DNA of 64,000 nucleotides from Paenibacillus glycanilyticus (GCF_023715145.1 NZ_JAMBNP010000008.1:124001-188000); one strand, 5' to 3'; numbered from the stretch's first letter, positions 17,577 to 26,578 are shown. Numbers and translations: made by a program. The notes: generated by a model not told the origin, from the sequence alone.

Positions 17577-18317
17577 TCAATCCTTTCCGTTAATTGATTG
17601 AATACGTTCTTCTTGAATTTCACGATAGGCGCCGGGAGTCGTGCCCGCGTACTTTTTGAACACCTTCGCGAAGTAGTGCTTGGTATCGAAGCCAACCTGC
17701 TGGCTGATTGCGCAAACCGTCAGCTGCGGCTGCGTTTTCAATAGCTTCTGCGCCTCCCGGATCCGCAGCGAATTCAAGTAATTGACGAAGGTATCCCCCG
17801 TCTCCTTCTTGAACAGGCTGCTAATATAATTCGGATGCAGACTCATGTGTTCCGCGAGATGATCGAGGGATAAATCTTTCATATAATTCAGCTGCAAATA
17901 GGCAAGAATCCGTTCGGCATGCCGGCTGTACTCCGTATCCGATGCGGCCGGAAGCTCCTCCTTGACGCGGCTCAGCAGTCCCGCGATCTCCTTTTTGTCC
18001 AGAGGCTTCAGCAGATAATCCACAACACCAGAGCGAAGAGCCTGGCGGACATATTCGAATTCGTCATAGCCGGTCAGGATAATAAATCGATCGCATAATC
18101 CCTCAAGCCTGGCATCATGAATCAGTTCGAAGCCGTTCTTCTCCGGCATATGGATATCCGTTATCGTCACGTCGGGCATAAAGCGCTTCATCGTCTCTAA
18201 GGCTTCCCACGCGTTGAAGGCCGAACAAATGTCAGAACCGACAGGCGCGACTTCTTCTACGATTTTAACTAACCCTCTCAGAATCAAAGGCTCGTCGTCT
18301 ACGATCAGTATCTTCAA
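17577..18317 (-). CDS. Short YesN-type response regulator
   Basis: 246 residues: receiver domain (LIVDDEP, phospho-acceptor Asp54 in TDIHMPEK, YLLKPLD with the conserved Lys) joined almost directly to an AraC DNA-binding domain (LAEHMSLHPNYISSLFKKE and ISQQVGFDTKHYFAKVFKK). The long middle linker of the regulator at 6361 is absent. The start is TTG preceded by AGGTGG. Its first 53 bases overlap the end of the kinase gene. It most likely activates the GH95/transporter operon. Confidence 0.92.
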   Translation of the reverse strand: MKILIVDDEPLILRGLVKIVEEVAPVGSDICSAFNAWEALETMKRFMPDVTITDIHMPEKNGFELIHDARLEGLCDRFIILTGYDEFEYVRQALRSGVVDYLLKPLDKKEIAGLLSRVKEELPAASDTEYSRHAERILAYLQLNYMKDLSLDHLAEHMSLHPNYISSLFKKETGDTFVNYLNSLRIREAQKLLKTQPQLTVCAISQQVGFDTKHYFAKVFKKYAGTTPGAYREIQEERIQSINGKD

Positions 18318-20046
18318 CGTCCGCCACCACCTTTTTCACAATGACAATGCGCAAGCAGGTACCTTTACCAGGTTCGCTGATGATTTCCAGACGGGATTCG
18401 CCCCCGAAGTAACCTTTCACTCTTTCGTTAACGTTTTTCAACCCTACGCCAACAGGCTCCTCCGCTTTTCTGAAATCATCGTGCTTCAAGAGTCGTTCGC
18501 GCAATTCGAGGAGCTTCTCCGGAGGGATCCCGTTCCCGTTGTCGGAAATGTCGATCGTAATTTCTCCGTCCGTTTCCGTCGCCAGCAGCCGGATATGAAC
18601 GGGACGCAGAACGGCTGAGGCCCCGTGCACGATGCAGTTTTCAATAAGGGGCTGCAGGAGAAAACGCGGACAGATTAGACGTTCAGAATCAACCTCAATC
18701 TTGATCTCGTAAGTCAGCCTGCTTTGAAGCCTCATTTTATGAATGTTCATGTAAAAGGTAACCATCTCGATTTCCTTCGCGAGAATCGTTTCTTGCTGCG
18801 CTGACGACAAGCTGTACCGCATCAGCTTCCCGAACCAGAAAGAAATGTCGGCAACTTCCTTGTCGTCGTTGGCTTCCGCGACCATTCGGATCGTTTCAAG
18901 CGTGTTGTATAGAAAATGAGGCTTAATCTGTGCCTGCAGCACCTGGTAGGCCGCTTCTTTGTTGCGCAGCTCGGCGCGATGAACATTGTTAATGAGTTCG
19001 TCCATTCGTCCAACCATGGAGTTGTATGCGCCAATCAGGAATCCGATTTCATCCTTTTCGAACTTGCCGCTTTTGATCGTAAGCTGCCTTAAGTTATCGT
19101 CGTTTAGAGTTCGCATATGCCGGGCCAACCGGAGAATTCGCTTTGTAATGGTTGAAGCCAGCAAATAATAAGCAATGGATAGGGCGATGAGCAGCAGCAC
19201 GATGATCGTCACCAAGACGGTTTCCTTCTGCTTCACGGAACGGAATACGTCGCCTACCTGTCCGGTGATGATGACGCGCACGTCTAAGGGATCCAGCTTC
19301 AATTGATTGACGATCGTTGTTCGGTTGATGAAAAAAGCTCGTTCTTCCGATTGCAGAAGACTTAACGTTTTATTGTCCAAGCCTATTGCTTCGTTCGTCA
19401 GCACATTGCCTTGTCCGGACAGCAAGATAGCTCTCCAGTTCTCTTCCACGCCCGCAGCGGCATAGAAGTTGTTTATTAAACTGTTGCTAACCCGAATTTC
19501 AAGGAGGCCGATCCGTTCCGTAATTTGCGTATTGTAGATGTACTGATAGTAAATCAGATCCGGATCGGACACGTTTGAATCGGCGCGCAGCCAAATCCCC
19601 TGCCCCGCTTTGAGCGGCGAGACGGCATCCTCTATTCGCGAGTCCAGCATGGACCTGTCCCGAAACAAATTGGTTATGGGCAGCACCTGATCCTTCATCT
19701 TATAGATCACGATAGAATCGATCTCCGGATTGGCGAACATCGATTGGCTGTACAGAGGGAGAATATATCGGGTCAGCGCGTACACGCTGTCCGCGTCGGA
19801 ATCGTATACGCCATCCAGATAATCGGTCAGATAAGGATTGTATTGCAGCACCCGGTGGACCGATTGAATTCGGGCGAAATCCGTCTTCATGTTGGCGTAA
19901 GCCTGCTCCAGGATCTTCTGCCTGCTCTCTACGAATTGCTGGGTCAGGTTGCCGTAAATTTGGGTGTAATAGTGATACCCGAAAGCGATTACAGGAATAA
20001 AAATCATAATGACGTAACCAAGCACGATCTTGCGCATGATGCTCAC
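18265..20046 (-). CDS. YesM-type sensor histidine kinase
   Basis: About 593 residues: a membrane segment close to the N terminus (IVLGYVIMIFIPVIAFGYHYY), an extracellular sensor of about 250 residues, a second membrane segment (VTIIVLLLIALSIAYYLL), HAMP, a His_kinase domain with QIKPHFLYN, and a HATPase domain with DNGNGIPPE. I chose the GTG at 20046 because GGAGGG lies about 9 bases before it; the open frame reaches a TTG at 20064 that is itself part of that site. It pairs with the regulator it overlaps. The lipoprotein upstream may pass ligand information to it. Confidence 0.9.
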   Translation of the reverse strand: MSIMRKIVLGYVIMIFIPVIAFGYHYYTQIYGNLTQQFVESRQKILEQAYANMKTDFARIQSVHRVLQYNPYLTDYLDGVYDSDADSVYALTRYILPLYSQSMFANPEIDSIVIYKMKDQVLPITNLFRDRSMLDSRIEDAVSPLKAGQGIWLRADSNVSDPDLIYYQYIYNTQITERIGLLEIRVSNSLINNFYAAAGVEENWRAILLSGQGNVLTNEAIGLDNKTLSLLQSEERAFFINRTTIVNQLKLDPLDVRVIITGQVGDVFRSVKQKETVLVTIIVLLLIALSIAYYLLASTITKRILRLARHMRTLNDDNLRQLTIKSGKFEKDEIGFLIGAYNSMVGRMDELINNVHRAELRNKEAAYQVLQAQIKPHFLYNTLETIRMVAEANDDKEVADISFWFGKLMRYSLSSAQQETILAKEIEMVTFYMNIHKMRLQSRLTYEIKIEVDSERLICPRFLLQPLIENCIVHGASAVLRPVHIRLLATETDGEITIDISDNGNGIPPEKLLELRERLLKHDDFRKAEEPVGVGLKNVNERVKGYFGGESRLEIISEPGKGTCLRIVIVKKVVADVEDTDRRRRAFDSERVS

Positions 20047-20144
20047 GGCGGCATTTCCCTCCAAGTAAGGAATCCATATATCGTTAACGTATCACGTACA
20101 CAAGAATTCCGCTAGAGTCCCGGAACGATCCTCGCAATTAGCAT

Positions 20145-20188
20145 ACAAAGTCCGGCGGTAACGCACCCGCGCTACTACCGGACTTTGT
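20145..20188 (-). promoter_or_regulatory. Intra-operon stem-loop after the lipoprotein gene
   Basis: A perfect 11-bp stem ACAAAGTCCGG (20145-20155) with CCGGACTTTGT (20178-20188) and a 22-base loop, starting one base after the lipoprotein stop. On the minus strand only a broken T tract follows, so it looks like a partial terminator or an mRNA-stabilising hairpin that sets the lipoprotein transcript above the kinase part. The plus-strand side has six T, but no plus-strand gene ends here. Confidence 0.65.
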
Positions 20189-20189
20189 C

Positions 20190-21782
20190 TTATTTTTTAA
20201 ACAACTCTTTCTTTTTCTGATAGGTTTGGTTTGCCCAATCCACCAAGCGGTCCAAACCGATCTTCTCCGCGTTTTTCACCATAGTTTCGTAATTTGCCAC
20301 GGCTTCTTCTTCCGATTTTGCCAAATAAATTTTGACCTTCTCGTTTTTAATCATTTCGTCGATCTTGGTTTTGATCGTCTTCTCTTCCGAATCCGGCTGC
20401 AATTGAATCAAACCAAGCTCCGGTTTGTATATGGTAAACTCTTTTTTCTCCATCAAGGCTTTCGTCTTCTGAGCCCCCGGCACGTAGCTCAGCATTCCTT
20501 CCGTCACGCCGTCGTTGTACAAGTACCACCATTTGATTCCGTTTGTGTTAACGAAATCGGCATCGGACGGATCATATTTCAAATTCGGATAACCTTCGTC
20601 ATTCCAGGTCCAATGCTCGCCTTCGACGCCAAACATCGTCAATTTCTTTCCTTCGTCGCTTGCGAGATATTGAAGGAATTTGATCGATGCCTCGGGATCC
20701 TTGTTTTTCTTCGTGATGAACGTACCCGCGAAGCCCAGTCCCGAGCTGACCGCTTTCGTATTTTTCGAGATGGCGCTAGGCAGCATTTGGAACGTATACG
20801 AACCGCCCGCGTTTTTGACCTTGATATTGTCCATGTCCGCAATGCTGACCGTATGGCTATGCGCGAACGCCTTCCCGCTGGTCGCATATTGATCGTCAAT
20901 CTGATCGTTCGTATAAGCGAAGTTCTCTGCCAGTATGTCCCCTTCGCGGTAAAGACGGTTCATGAATTTGAAAAACTCCAGCATTTCCGGCTGTCTTATC
21001 GCATAGTCGACTTTTCCGTCCCGCTCGTACCAGCCGTCCAGAAGTCCTTCGACTCCGAACTGCTGCAGGAAATATTGCTCGATCCAGTCCTTATCCATAA
21101 TCAATGGAACCATGTCCGGGTATTTTTGCTTGACCATGCCCAAAACCTTTACAAAATTATCGATGGTGTCGACCGGCGGATTGCCCAGCTCCTTCAGAAT
21201 ATCCTCGCGCACCGCGATACCCGGGTTGCCGTCGCTGCCGACCGAGTATTTGTTCTGCGCCATTTCCTCCTGCGTCGCGAAGGAGTTGCGCACCGTATAG
21301 AAATTGCCGTCATCCATCGTGTGGATCGCAATTCGTATCGGATCGATCTTAAAGTCAGGCGCGTATTTCTCGATCAGCTCGTTCCAAGGATAAGAAAGCT
21401 TTGAATCGGACATCCGTTCGATGTTCGCGTTAGTAAAAACCAGATCCGGGAGATCGCCGGAAGCGATCATCAGCGGAAGCTGCTTGTCGTCCGTGGCGAC
21501 CGTCACGTTAAGCTTAATACCCGTCTTTTCGGTAATTTTCTCGGCAACCGGTCCCTTCCATTCCTTTACCGGATACCAGGAAGCATCGATAAACAGGGAC
21601 AGCTCCTTCACTTCGTTGTTTTTTGCGGGCGGTTCCGAGGATGTTCCAGATGAGTTTGTGGCACCTGCATTCTCTTTTTGGCCGTCATTGTTGTTATTGC
21701 CGCCGCATGCGGACATCAGCGCTATCGTCATCATAAGGATGAGCGATAGGAGCAGAGCCTTCTTTCCTTTGTTTCTGTTCAA
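20190..21782 (-). CDS. LplA/LipO-type sugar-binding lipoprotein
   Basis: 530 residues. A signal peptide ends in the lipobox LMSAC, followed by a Gly/Asn/Ser-rich tether and an extracellular solute-binding domain (LPLMIASGDLPDLVFTNAN, AGTFITKKNKDPEASIKFL). It is the binding component of an ABC importer with the two permeases just upstream in the operon; the ATPase is not encoded here and is probably a shared MsmX-type protein. The start is TTG with GGAGGGG 5 bases before. Substrate probably a fucosylated or xylan-derived oligosaccharide, judged from the GH95 gene. Hairpins flank the gene on both sides. Confidence 0.93.
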   Translation of the reverse strand: MNRNKGKKALLLSLILMMTIALMSACGGNNNNDGQKENAGATNSSGTSSEPPAKNNEVKELSLFIDASWYPVKEWKGPVAEKITEKTGIKLNVTVATDDKQLPLMIASGDLPDLVFTNANIERMSDSKLSYPWNELIEKYAPDFKIDPIRIAIHTMDDGNFYTVRNSFATQEEMAQNKYSVGSDGNPGIAVREDILKELGNPPVDTIDNFVKVLGMVKQKYPDMVPLIMDKDWIEQYFLQQFGVEGLLDGWYERDGKVDYAIRQPEMLEFFKFMNRLYREGDILAENFAYTNDQIDDQYATSGKAFAHSHTVSIADMDNIKVKNAGGSYTFQMLPSAISKNTKAVSSGLGFAGTFITKKNKDPEASIKFLQYLASDEGKKLTMFGVEGEHWTWNDEGYPNLKYDPSDADFVNTNGIKWWYLYNDGVTEGMLSYVPGAQKTKALMEKKEFTIYKPELGLIQLQPDSEEKTIKTKIDEMIKNEKVKIYLAKSEEEAVANYETMVKNAEKIGLDRLVDWANQTYQKKKELFKK

Positions 21783-21808
21783 AGTAACCCCTCCAACAAG
21801 TGATGTTT

Positions 21809-21832
21809 ATATTAAAGCAAACGCTTTAATAT
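21809..21832. promoter_or_regulatory. Perfect 10-4-10 inverted repeat before the lipoprotein gene
   Basis: ATATTAAAGC, loop AAAC, GCTTTAATAT. It lies between the second permease and the lipoprotein gene, 27 bases upstream of the TTG start. It could be an RNA stem that protects the lipoprotein message or a DNA operator. No T tract follows, so it is not a normal terminator. Confidence 0.6.
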
Positions 21833-21847
21833 CATGCCAACATAAAA

Positions 21848-22729
21848 TTAGCCTTTCACGGAACCTAGCATAATGCCTTGAATAAAAAATCTTTGGAGAA
21901 ACGGGTAGACGCATACGATAGGCGCGATAGAGACAACCATGGCCGCTACCTGAAGCGAATAGCTGGTGACGCCCGCTGAGGCGCTGTTCGCAACAGCAAT
22001 GGCATCCATCGGCGCATTGCTCTTGTTGATAACCTCCATCATCCGGAAGGCAAGCGTACGCAGGCCCTCAGACTGCACGAAGTAAGCGGAATCCAGCCAC
22101 GAGTTCCATTGACCAACCCCGAGGAATAACGACATGGTTGCGATCAGCGGCATCGAGACGGGAAGAATGATCCGGTAGAAAATAACAAGCTCGCCAGCCC
22201 CGTCCATGTGAGCCGATTCCTTTAATTCGCTCGGAATCTCCCGAAAGAACGAAATCGCTATGAGCAGAAAAAACGTGCTCAGCATGGAAGGAATGACATA
22301 GACGCCAAACGTGTTCAGCAATCCCACGGAGCGCAGAACAACGTAATACGGAATCAAACCGCCGGAAAAGTACATCGCGAATATAATGACCGTGAAGTAA
22401 CTTTTGCGGAACAGCAGATCGCGGTGCGAAAGCCCATACGCGACCAAGCAGGTAAAAAGGACGCCTAAGGCGGTTCCTGCAAGCGTTCTCATAATCGTGA
22501 CCAAAAATGCGTTATACCAGTGGGGGTCATCCAAAAACCTCACGTAGTTTTCAAAGGTGAAGGTTCTCGGCCATAGATAAACGCCCCCGAGAAGAGAATC
22601 GGTTCCTTTATTGAAGGAAAGAATCAGAACGTAATAGAACGGATAAAGCATCGATAACGTCAGAATGGCTAGTAATGCATAAACCAAGGCATCCATGATG
22701 CGGTCTTTTTGTTTCTGGCTGAGCTGCAT
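21848..22729 (-). CDS. Sugar ABC transporter permease, AraQ/YtcP type
   Basis: 293 residues, about six membrane segments, of the CUT1 carbohydrate permease family. Seen: the EAA motif region ESAHMDGAGELVIFYRIILPVSMP and the typical C terminus FIQGIMLGSVKG. AAGGGGAG precedes the ATG. It follows the first permease by 15 bases and is followed by the lipoprotein, the usual LplB-YtcP-LipO order. It forms half of the membrane channel for an oligosaccharide. Confidence 0.93.
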   Translation of the reverse strand: MQLSQKQKDRIMDALVYALLAILTLSMLYPFYYVLILSFNKGTDSLLGGVYLWPRTFTFENYVRFLDDPHWYNAFLVTIMRTLAGTALGVLFTCLVAYGLSHRDLLFRKSYFTVIIFAMYFSGGLIPYYVVLRSVGLLNTFGVYVIPSMLSTFFLLIAISFFREIPSELKESAHMDGAGELVIFYRIILPVSMPLIATMSLFLGVGQWNSWLDSAYFVQSEGLRTLAFRMMEVINKSNAPMDAIAVANSASAGVTSYSLQVAAMVVSIAPIVCVYPFLQRFFIQGIMLGSVKG

Positions 22730-22744
22730 GCCCGCTCCCCTTTC

Positions 22745-23728
22745 CTAGAATAGACTTGAACCCGAAGTGCGTTTGGCAATATAGTTGCTGGAGAAAATCA
22801 GGACGACGGAAATGACGGATTGAATCAAATCGATCGCTGCCGCATAAGAGAATCTTCCGTCTCTTAATCCAACCTTAAACGCATAGGTTTGCACGATCTC
22901 CGAGGTCGGATTGTTAATGCTGTTGCCGAACAGGAACGCCTGCTCGAAGTTGGAGCCGACCAGTCCTCCGCCCAGAATGCTTCCGATCGTCAGAATAAGC
23001 ACGACTACAATCGTTCCTTTCATTCCGGGGAACGTAATATGGCGAATTCGGGCCAAGCGGCCCGCTCCGTCAATCTGCGCGGCTTCGTACAGCGACGGGT
23101 TGATGCCCGCTATAGCGGCCAGGAAGATGATCGTCCACCAACCCATTTCCTTCCAGACGGCGCTTCCCGTCGCAAATCCCCAGAAGTAGTTGGCATTCGT
23201 TAATACGTCAAGCGGCTTGTCAATTAAGCCGAGTCCTAGAAGCGCCTTATTGACCATGCCGACATCCGTCGACAGAAAGGCGAAAGCGATGCCTGCGACG
23301 ACAACCCACGAGATGAAGTGGGGCAAATAGCTGACCGTTTGGACAAAACGCTTAAATTTCAAATTTTTAACTTCGCTTAATAGAATGGCCAGCAATATGG
23401 GAGCAGGAAAAGCGAAAAAGACTTTTAGAAGACTCAATACCAGCGTATTTCGAACGATCATTCCGAACTGGTAGTCGTTAACGAATTCCTTGAAATGCTT
23501 CAAGCCCACCCATTCGCTCGTAAAAATGCCCTTGATTCCGCTCGAGATGGAATACTGCTTGAATGCCATTAGAATGCCGAACATCGGCGTATAGGCAAAG
23601 ACCAGCAAAAATATCATGCCGAGCCCGACGAACAGGTGCAGCGTTCTTTGTTTTTTAAACCGCTTCCAAAACTGCGCTCGTGCTTCTGTTTTTCCCGTAG
23701 TTCCCGTAACCCGAGTACCCAACTCCAT
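22745..23728 (-). CDS. Sugar ABC transporter permease, LplB type
   Basis: 327 residues, six or so membrane segments, of the LplB-like CUT1 permeases. Seen: TPMFGILMAFKQY near the N terminus and the EAA loop EAAQIDGAGRLARIRHITFPG that contacts the ATPase. AAAGGAGGAG lies 6 bases before the ATG. It is the first gene of a six-gene operon (permease, permease, lipoprotein, kinase, regulator, GH95). A cre-like site lies about 65 bases upstream. Confidence 0.93.
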   Translation of the reverse strand: MELGTRVTGTTGKTEARAQFWKRFKKQRTLHLFVGLGMIFLLVFAYTPMFGILMAFKQYSISSGIKGIFTSEWVGLKHFKEFVNDYQFGMIVRNTLVLSLLKVFFAFPAPILLAILLSEVKNLKFKRFVQTVSYLPHFISWVVVAGIAFAFLSTDVGMVNKALLGLGLIDKPLDVLTNANYFWGFATGSAVWKEMGWWTIIFLAAIAGINPSLYEAAQIDGAGRLARIRHITFPGMKGTIVVVLILTIGSILGGGLVGSNFEQAFLFGNSINNPTSEIVQTYAFKVGLRDGRFSYAAAIDLIQSVISVVLIFSSNYIAKRTSGSSLF

Positions 23729-23792
23729 ATCTGCTCCTCCTTTGTTTTTAGTGTACCCGCCGGGACCAAGCGGTCGAAAGCCAACATTCTTA

Positions 23793-23806
23793 AGAAAGCG
23801 TTGTCA
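23793..23806. promoter_or_regulatory. cre-like site upstream of the GH95/transporter operon
   Basis: AGAAAGCGTTGTCA matches TGWAANCGNTNWCA at 13 of 14 positions (first base differs). Its place just ahead of the first permease gene suits CcpA control of a sugar-uptake operon. Confidence 0.5.
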
Positions 23807-23860
23807 TTTTTTAAGATTGCTTTGCTTGGCTTAAAAAAAGACAATCCACACTTTTAAACT

Positions 23861-24115
23861 GGTCCCCACGTCAAGGACACTTAGAAAAAATGAGTTAACT
23901 TCTTGAAGTCCCGTTCCAGCTTATTTGGTACAACTCGATGTTCTTGCGTTGCCTTGGCCATTCTCTTGTAAGGATTAGGCTTACGATGAGGACAAACTAA
24001 ATCTAGACGTCGCATATATTTCTTGCTCATAATGCCCTCCTTAGATGTCATTACCCGTATAAAAAAAGGCCCCACAGCCTAAACACTTTTTTCAAGTGTC
24101 CAGTCTATGGGGACC
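23861..24115. mobile_element. Decayed IS3-family insertion sequence, about 255 bp, with terminal inverted repeats
   Basis: The ends are 22-base inverted repeats (23861-23882 and 24094-24115) that share GGTCCCCA on the outside and GGACACTT on the inside; the six central bases differ (16 of 22 identical). Between them lies the middle part of an IS3-type OrfB without its catalytic domain. No clear 3-bp target duplication was seen. It lies in the gap between the sugar-transport operon and the amino-acid permease gene and cannot move by itself. Confidence 0.75.
23881..24075 (-). pseudogene. IS3-family transposase OrfB remnant
   Basis: An open frame of 64 codons whose central part (CPHRKPNPYKRMAKATQEHR, then VVPNKLERDFK) resembles the region just before the DDE integrase core of IS150-group OrfB proteins, where TQEHR, PN and LxRxF are conserved. 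The expected continuation (KVLLTDITY and the Asp-Asp-Glu core) is missing, replaced by the element's end, so most of the gene has been deleted. Confidence 0.7.
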
Positions 24116-24175
24116 CGTTTACCATTAATCATGAAGGAGGATTGTTTTTTATTGAGTAGTTATAGGCAGCCGGGT

Positions 24176-25570
24176 TTAGATATCCGCAGCAAGCGAAGAA
24201 TCCTTTTTCGTCAGCTTCAGATAAATCATGTAGATAATCCCGATGCCCATCCAGATGAAGCCGAATTTCTTGGAAGCAGCATCCAGGCTGTACCATACAT
24301 ATCCGATAATGACAAAACCGATAATCGGATAAATCAGATGCTTCAGATAGTTCTTGCTCTTTTGCTTCCGGATAAAGTAATTGATAACCGACAGATGCAG
24401 GAACAGGAATGCGGTTAATGCTCCGAAATTAACCAGCGACGTCAGTGTAGCGATTTGCTTGGTGAATATAAACGTCACAACCAGCGAAATAGCGCCGACT
24501 AGCAAAATGCTGATGTAAGGCGTTTTGAAGGTCGGATGGATTTTGCCCAGTACGCCAGGCATTTTCTTATCACGCGCCATGCTGTACAAGATACGCGAAA
24601 TCGCAGCCTGCGCGACAAGCGCGTTGGCAACGCCCCAGGCGAATGCCGTGGCAATGATCGTCGTCCATTTCAGCCAAGGGCCTCCGGCGAGCTCTGCGAT
24701 TTGATAAAAAGCTACATCCGCATTCTCAAAGGTCGTGTAATCCGGCCATACGAGAGCGGCCACCCAAGTCTGAATAATAAAGATGATACCTACAATAAGC
24801 AGGGAGAAGATAACGGCTCGTCCAACCACTTTTTTGCCGCCTTTGGTTTCTTCCGCAAGCGTAGAGATCGCATCAAAGCCGAGGAAGCTTAGAACGGCAA
24901 CGGAAACTGCTCCCATGACGGTGCTTAAGTTAAAGTGGGCTTTGTCGTACAACGGCTTAATCGTAAACGAAGCGCCGTTTACACCCTTGGCAACAGTGAT
25001 GACAGCCGCGGCCACGAAGACAACTAGAACGAGAAGCTCGAGCACAAGAATGATTTTATTAGCCTTTGCCGTAATTTCAATCCCGAAAATATTAATAACC
25101 GTATTAAAAGCGATAAAAATCAGCAGCCACACGTAGACCGGGACGCCCGGCAGCACGTCATGCAGCGCCGAAGAGCTGATCAAGTACAGCAGGGATGGAA
25201 TCATGATGTAATCCAGCAGAATCACCCAACCGGAGAAAAAGCCGACATGCTCGTTAATCCCCCTTTGGGCGTACGAATATACCGAGCCCGCGATAGGGAA
25301 AGCTTCCGACATTCTAGCGTAGCTAAGCGCCGTGAAGACCATTCCGATCATACCAATTAAGTACGCTAATCCGACCATCCCGTAAGAACCTTGCGCGACA
25401 TAGCCGTAGATGCCAAACGGCGCAATAGGCACCATAAATATCAATCCGTAAATCAGCAGATCCCAAAACGACAACGAACGCTTAAGCTCCTGCTTATAAC
25501 CAAATTGCTCAATATTGGCGGAACCCTCTGTCTCGACGGACGGAGAGCTATTTATATTCGTCGAACTCAT
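24176..25570 (-). CDS. APC family amino-acid/amine permease
   Basis: About 464 residues with 12 predicted membrane segments, of the amino acid-polyamine-organocation superfamily. Seen: YGLIFMVPIAPFGIYG in segment 1, GSVYSYAQRGINEHVGFFSGW and FLGFDAISTLAEE in segment 6. I chose the ATG at 25570 because GAGGG lies 6 bases before it; another ATG lies at 25576. It starts 21 bases after the amidase stop, so amidase and permease are one unit. It may import the amide or an amino acid released from it; the substrate is not visible. Confidence 0.88.
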   Translation of the reverse strand: MSSTNINSSPSVETEGSANIEQFGYKQELKRSLSFWDLLIYGLIFMVPIAPFGIYGYVAQGSYGMVGLAYLIGMIGMVFTALSYARMSEAFPIAGSVYSYAQRGINEHVGFFSGWVILLDYIMIPSLLYLISSSALHDVLPGVPVYVWLLIFIAFNTVINIFGIEITAKANKIILVLELLVLVVFVAAAVITVAKGVNGASFTIKPLYDKAHFNLSTVMGAVSVAVLSFLGFDAISTLAEETKGGKKVVGRAVIFSLLIVGIIFIIQTWVAALVWPDYTTFENADVAFYQIAELAGGPWLKWTTIIATAFAWGVANALVAQAAISRILYSMARDKKMPGVLGKIHPTFKTPYISILLVGAISLVVTFIFTKQIATLTSLVNFGALTAFLFLHLSVINYFIRKQKSKNYLKHLIYPIIGFVIIGYVWYSLDAASKKFGFIWMGIGIIYMIYLKLTKKDSSLAADI

Positions 25571-25591
25571 GATCATCCCTCTATTCTGTCA

Positions 25592-26506
25592 TTAAATATT
25601 GGCAGGTTTAAACAGATTTACTCCATATACATCTAATACGCTCCATGGCATGAAGAACCGAGCGGTCATCAGCGGATCTACGATTTGTGAAATTTGAGAT
25701 TGACCAGCCGCGCTGCATAGCATAACAAGCTCCGGCAACGACATATCCATATGAGGCAGAAGCGCATCAATCATGATTTCTACGGCGCTTTTCGCGGCCT
25801 CGTCGAGCGTTTCTTTGGATACGATAGATGAGATCCCCTCCCCGTTCTCCAAGAACGGATAAGGAATAGATTGTCCGCTTAAAACCTCCAGCGTGACGGT
25901 TACTTTCGCCGGAATTTCAATGCCGGTCACCCCGATCTCTCCATCTCCCATAGCCGCATGCACGTCTCCTAACCCAAACAACGCGCCTTCTTGGAAAACG
26001 GGCAAGTACAGCGTGGCGCCGGTCGTAATGAGCTTCGTATCCATATTGCCGCCATGTGGACCCGGCGTTCCGCACGGAACCGCCTCGTCTTCAGGAGCCA
26101 CGCCAATAACGCCAATCATCGGGTTAAGCGGCAGATGAAGCTTGTCATTAAAAATCGCTTTGCCGTCCTTGATCGGAATAAGCTTGAACTGCATCGCATC
26201 CAGACGATGCCCCATAACGCCGAGCCCAGGGCCGGCTGCCATAAGGCCTTGCTCACCTAGCTCAATGGCATCGATATGGACCTTCAGCAAATCGCCGGGC
26301 TTAGCGCCTTCCACGTAAATCGGTCCGGTAGCCGGATTGATCTGTTCCCAATCAATGGAGGATACGGTTGTCTGCTCCGATTGAATCTGATTTCGAAAAC
26401 AATCCCAGGTCTCCATAACAATCGTTGAGCCGGAAGGTACCTTAAGCGCATGTGAATTATCCTTACTGAAAGAATAAACGAATTGCTCTTTAGAGACGGT
26501 TTGCAT
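25592..26506 (-). CDS. Acetamidase/formamidase family protein
   Basis: 304 residues of the FmdA/AmdA family, which hydrolyses short-chain amides to ammonia and the acid. Seen: GPIYVEGAKPGDLLKVHI, GVIGVAPEDE, the family core CGTPGPHGGNMD, and DVHAAMGDGEIGVTGIE. The ATG at 26506 has AGGAGG 7 bases upstream; the open frame runs on to 26635 but upstream codons have no such site. It is co-transcribed with the APC permease and lies behind the permease at 26598, from which a weak terminator separates it. Confidence 0.92.
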   Translation of the reverse strand: MQTVSKEQFVYSFSKDNSHALKVPSGSTIVMETWDCFRNQIQSEQTTVSSIDWEQINPATGPIYVEGAKPGDLLKVHIDAIELGEQGLMAAGPGLGVMGHRLDAMQFKLIPIKDGKAIFNDKLHLPLNPMIGVIGVAPEDEAVPCGTPGPHGGNMDTKLITTGATLYLPVFQEGALFGLGDVHAAMGDGEIGVTGIEIPAKVTVTLEVLSGQSIPYPFLENGEGISSIVSKETLDEAAKSAVEIMIDALLPHMDMSLPELVMLCSAAGQSQISQIVDPLMTARFFMPWSVLDVYGVNLFKPANI

Positions 26507-26551
26507 CGAACAACCTCCTATATGAATGTCTTGGGTTAAGTATATAAAAAA

Positions 26552-26578
26552 AAAACGGGCGTTTTTTGCATCCGTTTT
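26552..26578 (-). terminator. Terminator-like hairpin after the symporter-like gene
   Basis: Short stem AAAACGG/CCGTTTT (minus strand; 26572-26578 with 26552-26558) with a loop of 13 bases, continuing into a run of T on the minus strand. The stem is short, so some readthrough into the amidase gene is likely. Confidence 0.5.

Noticed and set aside
20226..21404. 392-codon plus-strand frame
   Set aside because: A long antisense frame inside the sugar lipoprotein gene. Its His/Arg/Phe-rich composition is typical of a mirrored reading frame, and the sense strand has a lipobox and domain motifs.
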